Part shown: positions 30,597 through 40,586 of the stretch, piece after piece
How positions within the stretch are numbered: position 1 is the stretch's first letter
Layout of the letters: the number at the start of each line of letters is the position of its first letter
Source of the DNA: Stentor coeruleus
Taxonomy: Eukaryota > Ciliophora > Heterotrichea > Heterotrichida > Stentoridae
Direction of reading: 5' to 3'
Length of the DNA: 64,000 bases
Assembly: GCA_001970955.1 (NCBI GenBank)
Contig: MPUH01000162.1
Coordinates: forward strand, 1 to 64,000
Translations under genes and position numbers: made by a program
Notes under the pieces: generated by a model
Database searches by the model: none
The model's input: only the letters and a program-made list of their open reading frames with translations
What the model was told of the DNA's origin: nothing

Positions 30597-31031
30597 ATGG
30601 ATTCATATATATGCCAATTCCCTGGCTGCTTTAAGCAATACAAAAATCGGTGCAATCTCAAGCGTCACGAAGAGGCTTTTCATACTGAAAATAAAAAATT
30701 CCAATGTGTACATTGCAAAAAAATCCTGTCTTCTAAGCAAAACCTAAAGGAACATGAATTTATCCACACTAATCAGACACCTTATGTGTGTAGAGAGCCT
30801 GGATGTGGGCTTAGATTTCGTCATGGAAGTCAACATTCAGCTCATAAAAGAATACATGTTGCTATTAAGAATATAGTCAATAGATCATCTGTTGTAAGCT
30901 TTAAGGTAAGGACTATATAGCTATCTAATATAGAAGAAGATATTGAAGAGGAAATAAATCCTAAGGATATGATGGATTTTACTCTACCTTTGATTAAGAG
31001 AAGCCAAGATTATATCTTACCAGTAATTTAG
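30597..31031 (+). CDS. Small three-finger C2H2 zinc-finger protein, one 15-nt intron
   Basis: Exons 30597-30905 and 30921-31031 give 139 residues. Three C2H2 fingers fill residues 4-88: ICQFPGCFKQYKNRCNLKRHEEAFH, split here as ICQFPGC plus NLKRHEEAFH, then FQCVHCKKIL with NLKEHEFIH, then YVCREPGC with QHSAHKRIH. The linkers HTENKKFQC and HTNQTPYVC are close to the TGEKPY type, and the CX4C spacing of fingers 1 and 3 is TFIIIA-like. The C-terminus is acidic (NIEEDIEEEINP). It is probably a nucleic-acid-binding regulator. It stands alone in a gene-poor interval, as does its relative at 46472. Confidence 0.85.
30906..30920 (+). other. 15-nt intron
   Basis: Sequence GTAAGGACTATATAG. Its removal joins the finger exon to the acidic C-terminal exon in frame. 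Confidence 0.85.
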
Positions 31032-31118
31032 AAGGTGTATTAGTAATTTTTATACAAATAGTTAAGTTTTGTGATTTGAGATAGAGAGTTGTTTGTCGCC
31101 AAGACTTTTTATTTGTAA

Positions 31119-31325
31119 TTAGTGGGGCTTATTTGCCAAAAATTTGTAATGTTGCCTCACCATATTTTCGCAAGTTATTCACTGATTAACTTGAAATGTA
31201 TAAGAATGAAAAGTGATAGGATAAAACTAGTTTAATTAATAAAAAGCTTTCAAGAACAGGTTCTAAATAATCATACAATTTTAGTTGGTGAATCATATAT
31301 AAAATCAAGGGGATATCGCTTATAA
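31119..31325 (+). pseudogene. Interrupted coding-like segment
   Basis: One frame of 68 codons with one interruption. Readable pieces include LICQKFVMLPHHIFASYSL and HTILVGESYIKSRGYRL. No start codon and no family was recognised. It could be a decayed gene or chance. Confidence 0.3.
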
Positions 31326-31729
31326 ATCTTTTGAAATACACTTTATACTTATTTTTGAGTTTAATTTTTTTCGTAATTCAACACCATTACTAAGTATAAT
31401 TGTATACCTGAATTTAATCAGAGTTTAATTCATTACCCAAAGGATTACAGACCAGGATTCTAAATAATTTATACTTTCCAGCTTTTTTTCTAATAAACTC
31501 TAGAATATTTTTTATCTTGCAAGTTGTGAATAATTTGCAAATACTTTCAGATTTATAAATTCTTTTATAATCAAATCTATGTCAATCGCTTATATCTAAG
31601 TAAATTTCCTATTTTTTTTAGGTTTGATTATATGATAAACTTCTTTAATGCTATACAATTTTTAACTTATTTATTATATATTACTAGTTTCTTGTGTTAT
31701 TTCAAATAAATCTAAATGACTTAATTTAA

Positions 31730-32207
31730 TTAGGATTGGGCTGGAAATATTACTGGAATTATCGTATAATAAGACTTAGAAAAGGTGTTCTAATATGGAA
31801 AATGTTTATGGAATTTTTCTAGAAAAGCTTTAAATTTTCATGGTATAAGAAACTCAAATACAATTATATTTGATAGATTTTATTAAATAAGCTTAGGTAG
31901 AAACTCTGATTTTTTTAAGCTGAAGGATATTTTGGGCTTTTGTGATATGCTAAAAAAACCTTATTTTTGACGATTTTTTTTAAAGCAAACTCTTGAAAAA
32001 TTTTTTTGATTAATTAGGTTTATTCAATTGAAAAATCCACTAAAGGACACCTTTTCTTATATTATTAGCCTTGCTTATGATTGTAAAAAATTAAAAAAAA
32101 CTATTAAAACTTTTTTCTGAGGATCAACAGGAAATAAAATAATTTGGCTTAGTGAAAACTTTGCAGTTCAAAAACTTAAAATCTTAACTTTTCGAATAAT
32201 TTTATAA
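31730..32207 (+). pseudogene. Two further interrupted coding-like stretches
   Basis: Open runs at 31730-31873 (GWKYYWNYRIIRLRKG) and 32010-32207 (SYIISLAYDCKKLK and TGNKIIWLSENFAVQKLK) lie in different frames of the plus strand, each with an interruption. Together with the segment at 31119 they suggest one or more decayed genes in this interval. The evidence is compositional only. Confidence 0.25.
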
Positions 32208-32730
32208 ACCAACTCGGCTCTTCGGTTCTGAAATAAAATCTTTCACAGGCTCACCGTAAGAAACTTTTCAAGAATAAATAAAATCAAAATTTTCGCTTTA
32301 AAATTTTTAATTTTCATCACCGCAAGCAAAAGTTTATTAAAACTAGCAAGTCTAGTCATTTATCAATACTACAATCCTATAGATAAAAATCTGTAAATAC
32401 AAATAAACAAAAACTTAAAATTAAAGTGTTTATGAAGAATCTCAGACATATTTGACGAATATCATGCCCATGATTATTATGCTAACCAACAACTAATACT
32501 TAGAAAATCCATAAAATGCAACAAAAATTTATTAATACACATATAAAACTTCTTAATAATCTAAACATCAAGGAAAATATTAATTTTTTAAATCATATAT
32601 AAAAATACTAATAAAACTTTAAAGCTCATGTCAAAAATACCCAAAAAGCCTATGCTAATTCTGTAAACATAAAACCTTTATTACACAATCACAGAACTCT
32701 TAAAAAAAAACTATTTTTTTTCATATGAAA

Positions 32731-33168
32731 TTATTCTAAAAGTCCTTTAATTAGTTCTTCAACATTGATTTTCCCAGTCTTGTTCTTATCAAAATGCTTT
32801 ATAATCCTTTTTATTTCTTCTTGATATAATGGTTCACCATCTCCAGATAAAATTTCTTTAAGTTCTTCTATTGTTATAAACCCATCAGCGTTTTCTTTGC
32901 ATTTATTAAAAAGCCCAAGTATGTCTTCAGCGTTTTTTTCATTGCCTATTTTGATAGTTTTATATAAGCCTACGAATTCTTCAAAATTTAAAACCCCATC
33001 AAAATCTTTATCAGCTTCTTCAAGAATTTCTTTTATATCAGCTTCTGTAGGGTTAAGCCCAATAACCCTAACAGCTGTTGAGAATTCATTAGCATTAAGA
33101 TAACCATTGTGGTCTCGATCTAGAACATCAAAAACTTCTTTTAGGTTTTCTTCTTTACACTTAAACAT
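32731..33168 (-). CDS. Calmodulin-like four-EF-hand calcium sensor
   Basis: 145 residues, essentially all EF-hands. Loops are at D17-E28 (DRDHNGYLNANE), D53-E64 (DKDFDGVLNFEE), K91-E102 (KENADGFITIEE) and D127-E138 (DKNKTGKINVEE). Loop 3 begins with Lys instead of Asp, so it should not bind calcium normally; the other three have the expected ligands. It lacks the long basic N-terminal extension of centrins and is best described as calmodulin-like. It is likely a soluble Ca2+ sensor acting on cytoskeletal or membrane targets. The coding strand has TTATA directly before the ATG. Confidence 0.93.
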   Translation of the reverse strand: MFKCKEENLKEVFDVLDRDHNGYLNANEFSTAVRVIGLNPTEADIKEILEEADKDFDGVLNFEEFVGLYKTIKIGNEKNAEDILGLFNKCKENADGFITIEELKEILSGDGEPLYQEEIKRIIKHFDKNKTGKINVEELIKGLLE

Positions 33169-33661
33169 TATAAGCTTTTTTTTTGGAAATGGTTAAGTTT
33201 GAGATAATGGTAATGGAGATAAAGAATATGCAAGTAAGTTTTGGTGTATAATAATTGTTTTGGGTATTGGGTAAAGAGTTTATGTGAAAATAGATGTGGA
33301 TGAGAAGATTTTAATATAGAGGAATGTTTTGTTGAAGATTTTTACAATTTTTAAGTTTTTTATGTGTGATTTAATTATTGTTACTGATTTAAGAATTTTT
33401 ACAATTAGTATTTAATATTAAACTTGATATATATATTACCTGCTTTTTTTTTTTTCAAGTTTGGATATAGGTTATAATAAAAATATATAAAACAAATCCT
33501 CAATACTCATAATTAAAACATATTATTAGCTACAAAAGCATTATTAAATCTCTTAAGTCTTAGGCTTTGGGCAGAAAATGATGTATGATATTTTAGTGTA
33601 AATAATAAAATTTCCCAAAAACAAAACTTAAATCAGATTTTCCTATTAATTATCCCTTATA
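33169..33661. other. Intergenic spacer
   Basis: AT-rich, GT-leaning in its first half, with a poly-T tract near 33445. No gene is seen. Confidence 0.5.
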
Positions 33662-35401
33662 CTATAAGGTGGCTAGTTTCGATTTATAATTAGATAACAC
33701 AACTTTTTTGACTTTTAGATCAGCATGGCTTCCTCTTAGCATTTCTTTCAATATCTCAATTTGTTTATCCTTAACCTCAATTTCTTCGTTTATTTTAGCT
33801 AAAATTTCTGCTTCAATTGACTTCATTTTTGAACTAAGTTTCTGCATTTTTTGTTTGAGAACCTCATATTTATCTTCAACTTTTTGTTTCTCTTTATGTT
33901 TATTAACAATTTCTGTATCTCGAGTATTTATTTCTTGTTTAAGTACATCAAGTTGTAAAAGTAGTCGAGAAATTTGTTTTTCTCGATTTGACATTGATGA
34001 AACTGAAGAATCTACAGGTTTATATAATGATTTTTTAATCTCAGCAATTTTAGTTTTAAGTTCTTCAGTTATCCCTGTTGTGTTTTGATTTTTCTTTGTG
34101 AGATCCTCAATTTTCTCTTGGTTTTCTGCTAGTTTTTTCCTAGACTTTTCTATTGCGGATTCTTTTTTACTAGCTTCAGCGTTTATATCTTCTGATTTTT
34201 TCATCAGACCATTTGTCTGGTTTTTATAGAATTCAGCTTGTTTCGATAAATATCCAATCCTTTCTTGGAAGACTTCGTTATTAGATTTTATTCTGTCGTT
34301 TATTTCTAAAACCCATGATTCTTTTATTGGGATTTTTTTTTCTTTGCTTTTCATTTCTATTTCTTTAAATTTCAGTTCGTTTTGTATTAGATGAAGTTTA
34401 TATTGAGATAAGTTTTCTAATGATTTTTCTTCAATTGGTCTTTTTTCAAGCTTTTTAGCAGGGACAATTAGGGATTTTAGGATTTTTTCTAAGTTTTGGG
34501 CTGATTCTTCTTTTTGGAAATTTGGCACTACATCAAGGGCTTCGTTTATTTTTCCTTCTATATCTTTTAAAATGTTTAAATCTTTTTCTTTATTGGTAAA
34601 AAATTTGTGAATTCGTTTAAAACGCTTATAGTATTTTAGGGATTTTTTTACATTTAAAAGATGAATACTAAGGAATTCGGAAATACGGTTTTTGACCTCT
34701 TGGGCGTTTTCGATTTGCACTGTAGCTTCGACTACGCGTTTGTTTGATGGGCCGATTTGGTCGTTGATTTTTTCGATTTTTTCATTGAATTTCGAGTTTA
34801 TTTCTTTCATGATGTTCATTTGAGATGAGATTTGCATTATGTTATCTTTAACAGCCTGTATATCTAAATCCTTCAAAATAATCTCCATTTTCAATGCTTC
34901 ATGTTTATCCAAATGCTTACTAATTTCCTCTTCCAACTTTTCCCTATTGGCAATAAATTCAGTATTAGCTTTTTTCATCATCTCTTGTTTTTCAGCTATA
35001 TCTTCCTCAATAGTTTCTTTAATCTTTCCCTCCTCATAAATCTCTTCATAAACTTTCGATAGTTTCTGCTGATTGACATTTTCCTTTTTTTCCTTTTTCA
35101 GTTTTAAGATTTCTTGGTTTAATTCTTGGGTTTTTATAAGCATTGAATTAATATATTTTTGTATAGCTTTAGATATCAAATGTGTTTCTTTGCTAGAAAC
35201 TGAATCAAGCAGTCTTTGCCTTGATTCAATACGTAAATCTAAATCTTCTAATTGTGGATGAAGTAATAAAGTAAAAGCTGTACTATAATCTTTTTCTTTG
35301 ATTGTAGGTGCTTGTTTTATGTTATGGTTTGGATCAGGTTTTGGGGTTGAAGATTTTTGAGGAGAGTCTGTTTTGGTTGTGGGTTTCTTTTTGCCAGGCA
35401 T
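33662..35401 (-). CDS. Coiled-coil protein, 579 residues
   Basis: After a Lys/Pro/Ser-rich head (MPGKKKPTTKTDSPQKS), nearly the whole protein from about residue 50 is a continuous, Glu/Lys-rich coiled coil with a short break near 255-275 (HLLNVKKSLKYYKRFKRIHK). It has no motor, kinase or calcium motif. Proteins of this shape in ciliates are often axonemal or basal-body components, but nothing here proves it. The ATG at 35401 follows ACTTATAAAAA. It belongs to a run of six minus-strand genes (32.7-41.2 kb) separated by short spacers. Confidence 0.75.
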   Translation of the reverse strand: MPGKKKPTTKTDSPQKSSTPKPDPNHNIKQAPTIKEKDYSTAFTLLLHPQLEDLDLRIESRQRLLDSVSSKETHLISKAIQKYINSMLIKTQELNQEILKLKKEKKENVNQQKLSKVYEEIYEEGKIKETIEEDIAEKQEMMKKANTEFIANREKLEEEISKHLDKHEALKMEIILKDLDIQAVKDNIMQISSQMNIMKEINSKFNEKIEKINDQIGPSNKRVVEATVQIENAQEVKNRISEFLSIHLLNVKKSLKYYKRFKRIHKFFTNKEKDLNILKDIEGKINEALDVVPNFQKEESAQNLEKILKSLIVPAKKLEKRPIEEKSLENLSQYKLHLIQNELKFKEIEMKSKEKKIPIKESWVLEINDRIKSNNEVFQERIGYLSKQAEFYKNQTNGLMKKSEDINAEASKKESAIEKSRKKLAENQEKIEDLTKKNQNTTGITEELKTKIAEIKKSLYKPVDSSVSSMSNREKQISRLLLQLDVLKQEINTRDTEIVNKHKEKQKVEDKYEVLKQKMQKLSSKMKSIEAEILAKINEEIEVKDKQIEILKEMLRGSHADLKVKKVVLSNYKSKLATL

Positions 35402-35804
35402 TTTTTATAAGTTTATTATAGATGATATGAAATAGATATTATATTATTTATTTGTTATAAGAGGTTAATGAAAGATATGAGAAGTTGATTAAAATTATGA
35501 TGTATAGGGAAAAGCTTATGAGTAATGCAGTTTTTGTATTGAGATAAGGATTTTATTAAAATTATAATAAATTATTTATTTGAAGATATGATTATATAGT
35601 TGAAATAGTTTGATATTAGGATGAATAAAATGAATTTTATTTGATAATTAGGTGTTATTTTAAGTCAATTAAAGTTAGAAAAAATGCTTAAAGCTAGACA
35701 CAAAAAATTAAAGCAATAAGTCTTTAAAAATTCCTTTATAAATCTAATAAACCTATCAACCCACAAACATTTTCCTATAACCTAAAACTCTTCTCCATAA
35801 ACTT
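35402..35804. other. Intergenic spacer
   Basis: GT-rich to about 35690, then AC-rich. No gene is seen. Confidence 0.5.
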
Positions 35805-36965
35805 TTAATTAATTCTTGATATATCATCAACACAAACATTAATCTCACATTCTTCACATCTAAAACACCCACAAAAACTTTTTTTCCAGCACACCATGCA
35901 TACATTCCCAGATTCATTATCAATACTGGGATTCCAAAACAAACAATGCCCTTTACCACATTTTATCCCACTATAATCCTCAATAGTTTTAATAATATCA
36001 TCTCCACATTTTAAACAATATCCTTCAGAGCATTCTCCACATAAATATCCAAACTTATCAAAAACATTATCACATTTCAAGCAACTGCACATTTTGCCTT
36101 TATTTTCAATAAACTCTTTATTTTTCATAACACAAAAATCATGATTTTTCCTACATTTAAACCCAGGATGGGTAATCATACTAGCTAAAATTGATTCTGA
36201 ACAATGAGTGCATATAGAATAATCACATGAGTTACAACTGAATGAGTTTTTATAAGAAACTTCATTACATTTATTACAAACAAAAGCAATTTCAGACCTT
36301 TTATAATGAAACAAAGGTTTTTTTTCTTTGCAAACTAATAAATTGATGTTTGGTTTCAACCCTTTTTGTATCCCACAATGTAAACACATATAATATTCAC
36401 ATCCTCTACAACTCCAACTTGGCTCTTTTCTATATTTCTTACACAAAGTGCATAAATAAACACTTTTATTATATACATGAGAATTTGGAGTCCATAAAAG
36501 TTCATGTGAATTAACACAGTTTTCTATACAAGCTTGCATACCTTCATTAATCCCACAGTCTTTACACATAATTTTCTCACAATGTTTACACTTCCAAGCT
36601 GATTTTGAAAAGTAACTCAAACAAAAATCACAGCGAATGTTCCAGTCACCGAATTTTTCATAATGCCAAAATACAATATCAGTTTTCCATATATAAAAAG
36701 ATCCACACATACATTTATAATACCCTTCTTCAGGAGTTTGGTTTGTTATAGAAGCATCTTCTTTAATACCTGGACATGTGTCTTTTTCTGATACTAAAAT
36801 TTCTTGAATACGTTTTTCTGATATATTTGATATAACTTGAGAATCTGAACTTGATATAGTGTCGATTGCTGGAGGGCTTAAGAGGTTAATGGAACTACCA
36901 ACTTTTTCCATTAAGATTGAGTATTGGCTTTCATCTTGAAAATTGTTGTTGCAGCAGTTCCCCAT
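35805..36965 (-). CDS. Cys-rich DC1/C1-like zinc-binding protein, N-acylated
   Basis: 386 residues starting MGNCCNNN, with Gly2 plus Cys4/Cys5 typical of a myristoyl-palmitoyl anchor. From about residue 88 onward it carries six or more repeats of CXXC...CXXCG type with paired Cys and His: WKCKHCEKIMCKDCGIN, WSCRGCEYYMCLHCGIQ, FSCNSCDYSICTHC, YLCGECSEGYCLKCGDD, FRCEECEINVC. These resemble the DC1/C1-like zinc modules of plants and ciliates. Such domains bind lipids or proteins; enzymatic motifs are absent. A membrane-tethered zinc scaffold is a reasonable inference. The ATG lies 49 nt downstream, on the coding strand, of the stop of the ATG11-like gene. Confidence 0.8.
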   Translation of the reverse strand: MGNCCNNNFQDESQYSILMEKVGSSINLLSPPAIDTISSSDSQVISNISEKRIQEILVSEKDTCPGIKEDASITNQTPEEGYYKCMCGSFYIWKTDIVFWHYEKFGDWNIRCDFCLSYFSKSAWKCKHCEKIMCKDCGINEGMQACIENCVNSHELLWTPNSHVYNKSVYLCTLCKKYRKEPSWSCRGCEYYMCLHCGIQKGLKPNINLLVCKEKKPLFHYKRSEIAFVCNKCNEVSYKNSFSCNSCDYSICTHCSESILASMITHPGFKCRKNHDFCVMKNKEFIENKGKMCSCLKCDNVFDKFGYLCGECSEGYCLKCGDDIIKTIEDYSGIKCGKGHCLFWNPSIDNESGNVCMVCWKKSFCGCFRCEECEINVCVDDISRIN

Positions 36966-37014
36966 TTAATATTATTATTAATGCTTTTTTAAGATGAGAT
37001 ATGAAAAGGTTTAT

Positions 37015-38835
37015 TTAATTGTCGAGGATCCTCATAAGACCTGTTTGTTTTTTCAAAGCTTCATTAAGTTCTTGTTCAAACATAATTTTTTCATCATCCT
37101 CTGCTTTTTTAATGATTTTCACATTTTTCCTATAAAACTTGCAAGCTTCTGACCCAGCACTATTTGAACTTATATTAAGCTCATTAGATAACTCATATAT
37201 TTTCTCTGCAAGTCTAAAATTATCATTTTCAATTTTTTCTTTATATTCATTCAAATACTCATAATGCTCAATAAGATTTTTTTCCTCATCTTTTTTAGCT
37301 TCATAATTCCTCCGATTTTCTTCATCAATAGTAGCAAGACGTCCTTCATAATACATAATAAGATTTTCTTCACTCATAGAATTAAGTTCTTGTTCTGATT
37401 TCTGATTTCCTTCATATAAATTCAAAGCACTTCTAACATTCATCCTTGAAGCTTCAGGTTTACAAATTTCTTGATACATTTGTTTAGGGAGTATTTTCCC
37501 ATATTTATTTATAAAAGTATCTTTCATTATACTTTCTTTTATTCTCCACTTGCACATGTTTATATAGTAATTATTTATTTTTTCCATTTCTTTATTAGAT
37601 CGACAGCTTTCAGTTTCAGCATCTTGGAGTATTTCTTTATACCTTGCAGGAACTTCGAGGAATTTTTTTAAACTTTTCAAAGACTCGATTTTTTTCTTAA
37701 GTTTAGGAAGGTCATATTTCAATTTGTTTACATATTTAACACAATTGCTAACTATCTGTTTATAAACCCCTTGAACTTTTTGGCATATTTCATCAAGTAT
37801 TTCATCTTGTTCATTAACATCAGTTAGTTTTTCATCAATTTTCTCTAATGCTAGTATATCATTCTTATAAATAGACTCATATTTTTCAATAACATCCAAA
37901 ATTTCAGAGTTACTAATTCTTCTATTTAGTATATCATCTAAATAACTTCTAAAAATCTCATAATTTAAAACAATTGTATGACATTCTCCAAACAGTTCTT
38001 CAAAACTCAAACTGTTACAATATAAATTATCAAGTGAGACTATATTATCCCCATAAGTTGTTTTCATATCCTCAATACTTTTACTTATAAATTTGTCTAT
38101 ATCATTAAAAATTTCTTTGTTTTTAAGTATTTTCATATTAGTTGAACTGATTTTCCCATCGATATTATGACCAAAATTACTATAATCCGAACTATCAAGT
38201 TCGCTTTTTAACGATTCAGGCAATATAGCTAAAAATCCTCTATAACATAACTCAAATGCATTATAAGAAACTTTAATACTTTCAAGCAACACAGAACTTT
38301 GGTTACTTAAATTCTTAATCTCCCCAAACAAGCTTTTTGAGTATAATTCTAGGTTTTTTAATAGAGCTTTTGCAGCTGAAAAGCGTATCTCGATCATTTT
38401 TTTAACTTTTGTAAGTCTTTTCATAGAGAGTTTATAAACCGCAGACATTTGCCATGCACGTTCTGAGTTATTGAAAAGATTTTCATCTATTGAAGGGATT
38501 CTTTCAAATGGGATTTTGATGCTAGAAAAATCAAAAGGTTCTTGATAATTGATTTCAAATGATAAATTGTTTGAAGAGTCTATGGATTTTCTTGGGACAG
38601 AACAATCGATTTTGATTTCTGATTTGTTAAAGACTATGAGTTTTTCTGATGATGATATTTGCTCTGATACAGGAAGACATTTTGATAATATCCGGCCTTC
38701 TGAAGTCATTAGGATTATCTGATGTTCTTTTAGATTAATTTGAGGACTTAGGGTTAGGATGTTTATTATGTTTGATTGCTTTTCTTGGTTGATTCGCTTA
38801 AGTAAGTCAGGGATAATCACCTCAATGGTAGACAT
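37015..38835 (-). CDS. ATG11/FIP200-like autophagy scaffold (tentative)
   Basis: 606 residues. The first 80 look like the ubiquitin-fold head of ATG11/FIP200: INLKEHQIILMTSEGRILS followed by SSEKLIVFNKSEI, matching the family order 'L...Q.+LM..G..L' and then an 'I+LFN+' strand. A long helical body follows with ERAWQMSAVYKLSMKRL, as in the ATG17-like region, and the last 150 residues are coiled coil. ATG11/FIP200 proteins link the ATG1 kinase to cargo receptors in autophagosome formation. The typical C-terminal claw is not evident and the protein is much shorter than FIP200. An unrelated coiled-coil protein with a ubiquitin-like head is the alternative. Confidence 0.5.
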   Translation of the reverse strand: MSTIEVIIPDLLKRINQEKQSNIINILTLSPQINLKEHQIILMTSEGRILSKCLPVSEQISSSEKLIVFNKSEIKIDCSVPRKSIDSSNNLSFEINYQEPFDFSSIKIPFERIPSIDENLFNNSERAWQMSAVYKLSMKRLTKVKKMIEIRFSAAKALLKNLELYSKSLFGEIKNLSNQSSVLLESIKVSYNAFELCYRGFLAILPESLKSELDSSDYSNFGHNIDGKISSTNMKILKNKEIFNDIDKFISKSIEDMKTTYGDNIVSLDNLYCNSLSFEELFGECHTIVLNYEIFRSYLDDILNRRISNSEILDVIEKYESIYKNDILALEKIDEKLTDVNEQDEILDEICQKVQGVYKQIVSNCVKYVNKLKYDLPKLKKKIESLKSLKKFLEVPARYKEILQDAETESCRSNKEMEKINNYYINMCKWRIKESIMKDTFINKYGKILPKQMYQEICKPEASRMNVRSALNLYEGNQKSEQELNSMSEENLIMYYEGRLATIDEENRRNYEAKKDEEKNLIEHYEYLNEYKEKIENDNFRLAEKIYELSNELNISSNSAGSEACKFYRKNVKIIKKAEDDEKIMFEQELNEALKKQTGLMRILDN

Positions 38836-39222
38836 ATTTATCAGGTTTAGCTTAGCAAAATTATTCTTATGGCAATACTTATGAGGTTTTACATGGAAAT
38901 ATGCTTTTTTTTATGCAGAGATTTTTTGCTGAAAGTTTTTGGATTTATGCTAGGATTAGAAATGGGAAATGTAGTTTGTAGGATTTTTATATAANGCTGA
39001 AAGTTTTTGGATTTATGCTAGGATTAGAAATGGGAAATGTAGTTTGTAGGATTTTTATCACTACCATTTAATATCCTATTTTTACTACATAAACCTTTGA
39101 TTTTTATTTATTTAAAAGATCTCACTATATAAACATTTTATTTTTCACACAAAATCAACTCAAAAATGACAAAACCAATCTACGAAAGCCTGCACTTGAG
39201 TTAATTTAATTTAAAAACCCCT
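38836..39222. other. Intergenic spacer containing the assembly join
   Basis: It separates the ATG11-like gene from the DP gene. If the duplication is collapsed, the true length is about 320 bp. No gene is seen. Confidence 0.6.
38928..39058. repeat. 63-bp direct duplication around a single N (assembly join)
   Basis: Copies at 38928-38990 and 38996-39058 are identical and separated by ATAAN, with the N at 38995. This is best explained by an unmerged contig overlap. The rest of the 38836-39222 spacer shows no gene and turns AC-rich after 39058. Confidence 0.9.
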
Positions 39223-40230
39223 TCACACATAAAAGTAAATACTAAACAGCGATATAAGTTCAATAGGCAGCCAAGAATAATTAATATCAATATTCACCTT
39301 TTTAATCACCTCATCACTATTTTGTATTACAAACTCCTGATTAATCTTCACACTAACATTCATCTTCTGAAAATCAGTCACAACTTTTACCGACTTATCA
39401 TTTTTTTCCCCTACAACAATAACATTAAATGGTAAATGCAAAGTTTGTAAACTTTTCTTCATCATTTTATTCCTCTCAATCAACCCTCTTATCATCAAAT
39501 ATTTCTCAGATAATTCTTTTAATTTCTTTATTTTATCTATAGCAGGATTCATATTTTTCTTCATTATCTCTACTTTTTTACCATTTTTTGTTAATACTCC
39601 AACTGCGATAAGGACATTAAGTGCATCATAAACTCTTCTTCTAATATTTTTTTCATCTTTTGTATCACCTTCAAGTTCTTCAGTTTCTTTAACTAAACAA
39701 TCAGCAACTATTTGATAAGAACTACTTCCAAGTCTTTCAACAATTTCTTTAACTTTCCAACTTAAGACTTTTAGTCCATTTTTGGACCTTAAAGTTGTTT
39801 TAGGAGCTTTTGTACGACATGAGGTTATTATTGAAGAAGTGTTTATTTCTTGACTTTTTAGTCTGGTTAATTGGGTAGATTCAAAGGAAATATGCTTTTG
39901 ATCTTCGTGGTTGAGTTCATTTGGATGAGATAAAAGTCCGATTTGATTTTCGTAAAATGTATGAGTAAAGTTCCTTTTAAACCTTTCGTTATCAGCGTCG
40001 ATAGATGGGAAGTCTATCATGTATTCATTCATTATGTAATTAATTATAGTCTCACTTGGTATCTTTTGGAATTCAGGGTAGTTTAACATCATGTAAATAC
40101 GAGATAGGATAGGGTCGGATATGGTTTTGTTATAATATTTCATTAGAACTAAGTCGCCGAACATATTTGCCTGCAACTCACTTATCAAATCTCTGATGTG
40201 ACTTGGGTAGAAATGGCTTTGCTCGAACAT
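39223..40230 (-). CDS. TFDP: DP-type transcription factor (E2F dimerisation partner)
   Basis: 335 residues. The winged-helix DNA-binding domain spans about 151-225: LSWKVKEIVERLGSSSYQIV, VADCLVKE, then the near-invariant KNIRRRVYDALNVLIAVGVL. The RRRVYDALNVL string with a single Asn-Ile before it is the DP version rather than the E2F version (RRIYDITNVLE). A predicted dimerisation helix follows (NPAIDKIKKLKELSEKYL). DP proteins pair with E2F to control S-phase genes. The N-terminal 150 residues are unusual and helical, longer than in animal DP proteins. The ATG at 40230 follows CGCTTATAAAAT. Confidence 0.93.
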   Translation of the reverse strand: MFEQSHFYPSHIRDLISELQANMFGDLVLMKYYNKTISDPILSRIYMMLNYPEFQKIPSETIINYIMNEYMIDFPSIDADNERFKRNFTHTFYENQIGLLSHPNELNHEDQKHISFESTQLTRLKSQEINTSSIITSCRTKAPKTTLRSKNGLKVLSWKVKEIVERLGSSSYQIVADCLVKETEELEGDTKDEKNIRRRVYDALNVLIAVGVLTKNGKKVEIMKKNMNPAIDKIKKLKELSEKYLMIRGLIERNKMMKKSLQTLHLPFNVIVVGEKNDKSVKVVTDFQKMNVSVKINQEFVIQNSDEVIKKVNIDINYSWLPIELISLFSIYFYV

Positions 40231-40586
40231 ATATTTTATAAGCGAATATAAATAAGATTTTTAAGAGTCTTTTTTTGAGGTAGGATGAGAATTATTATTA
40301 GGTATGGGATTGAAAAAGATAAGGTTTTATAATCTTATTGCATAGGAGTTTACAAGCAGCTAAGAGTTTTTAGTTGAAAAATTAATAAGAAAAAATGTAA
40401 GAATAGTTTATCGTAATAGTTTGCTACGAAAATAAATTTTCGGCTTTGGAGTTTGATATAGATAAGGAATCTATTCGGTATAATAATTTTAACTTTTTTT
40501 AATGAGATAATTAATCAGAAGAGAAAATAAGCATTTTATATAGTATTACAAAATTACATACTATTTTCTTTAATTAAATGTGAATA
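40231..40586. other. Intergenic spacer
   Basis: AT-rich spacer of 356 bp with no visible gene. Confidence 0.5.

Larger units (their letters stand above)
31032..32730. other. 1.7-kb gene-poor interval
   Basis: Between the zinc-finger gene and the EF-hand gene. It contains only the weak segments listed separately; no supported gene or RNA. Confidence 0.5.
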
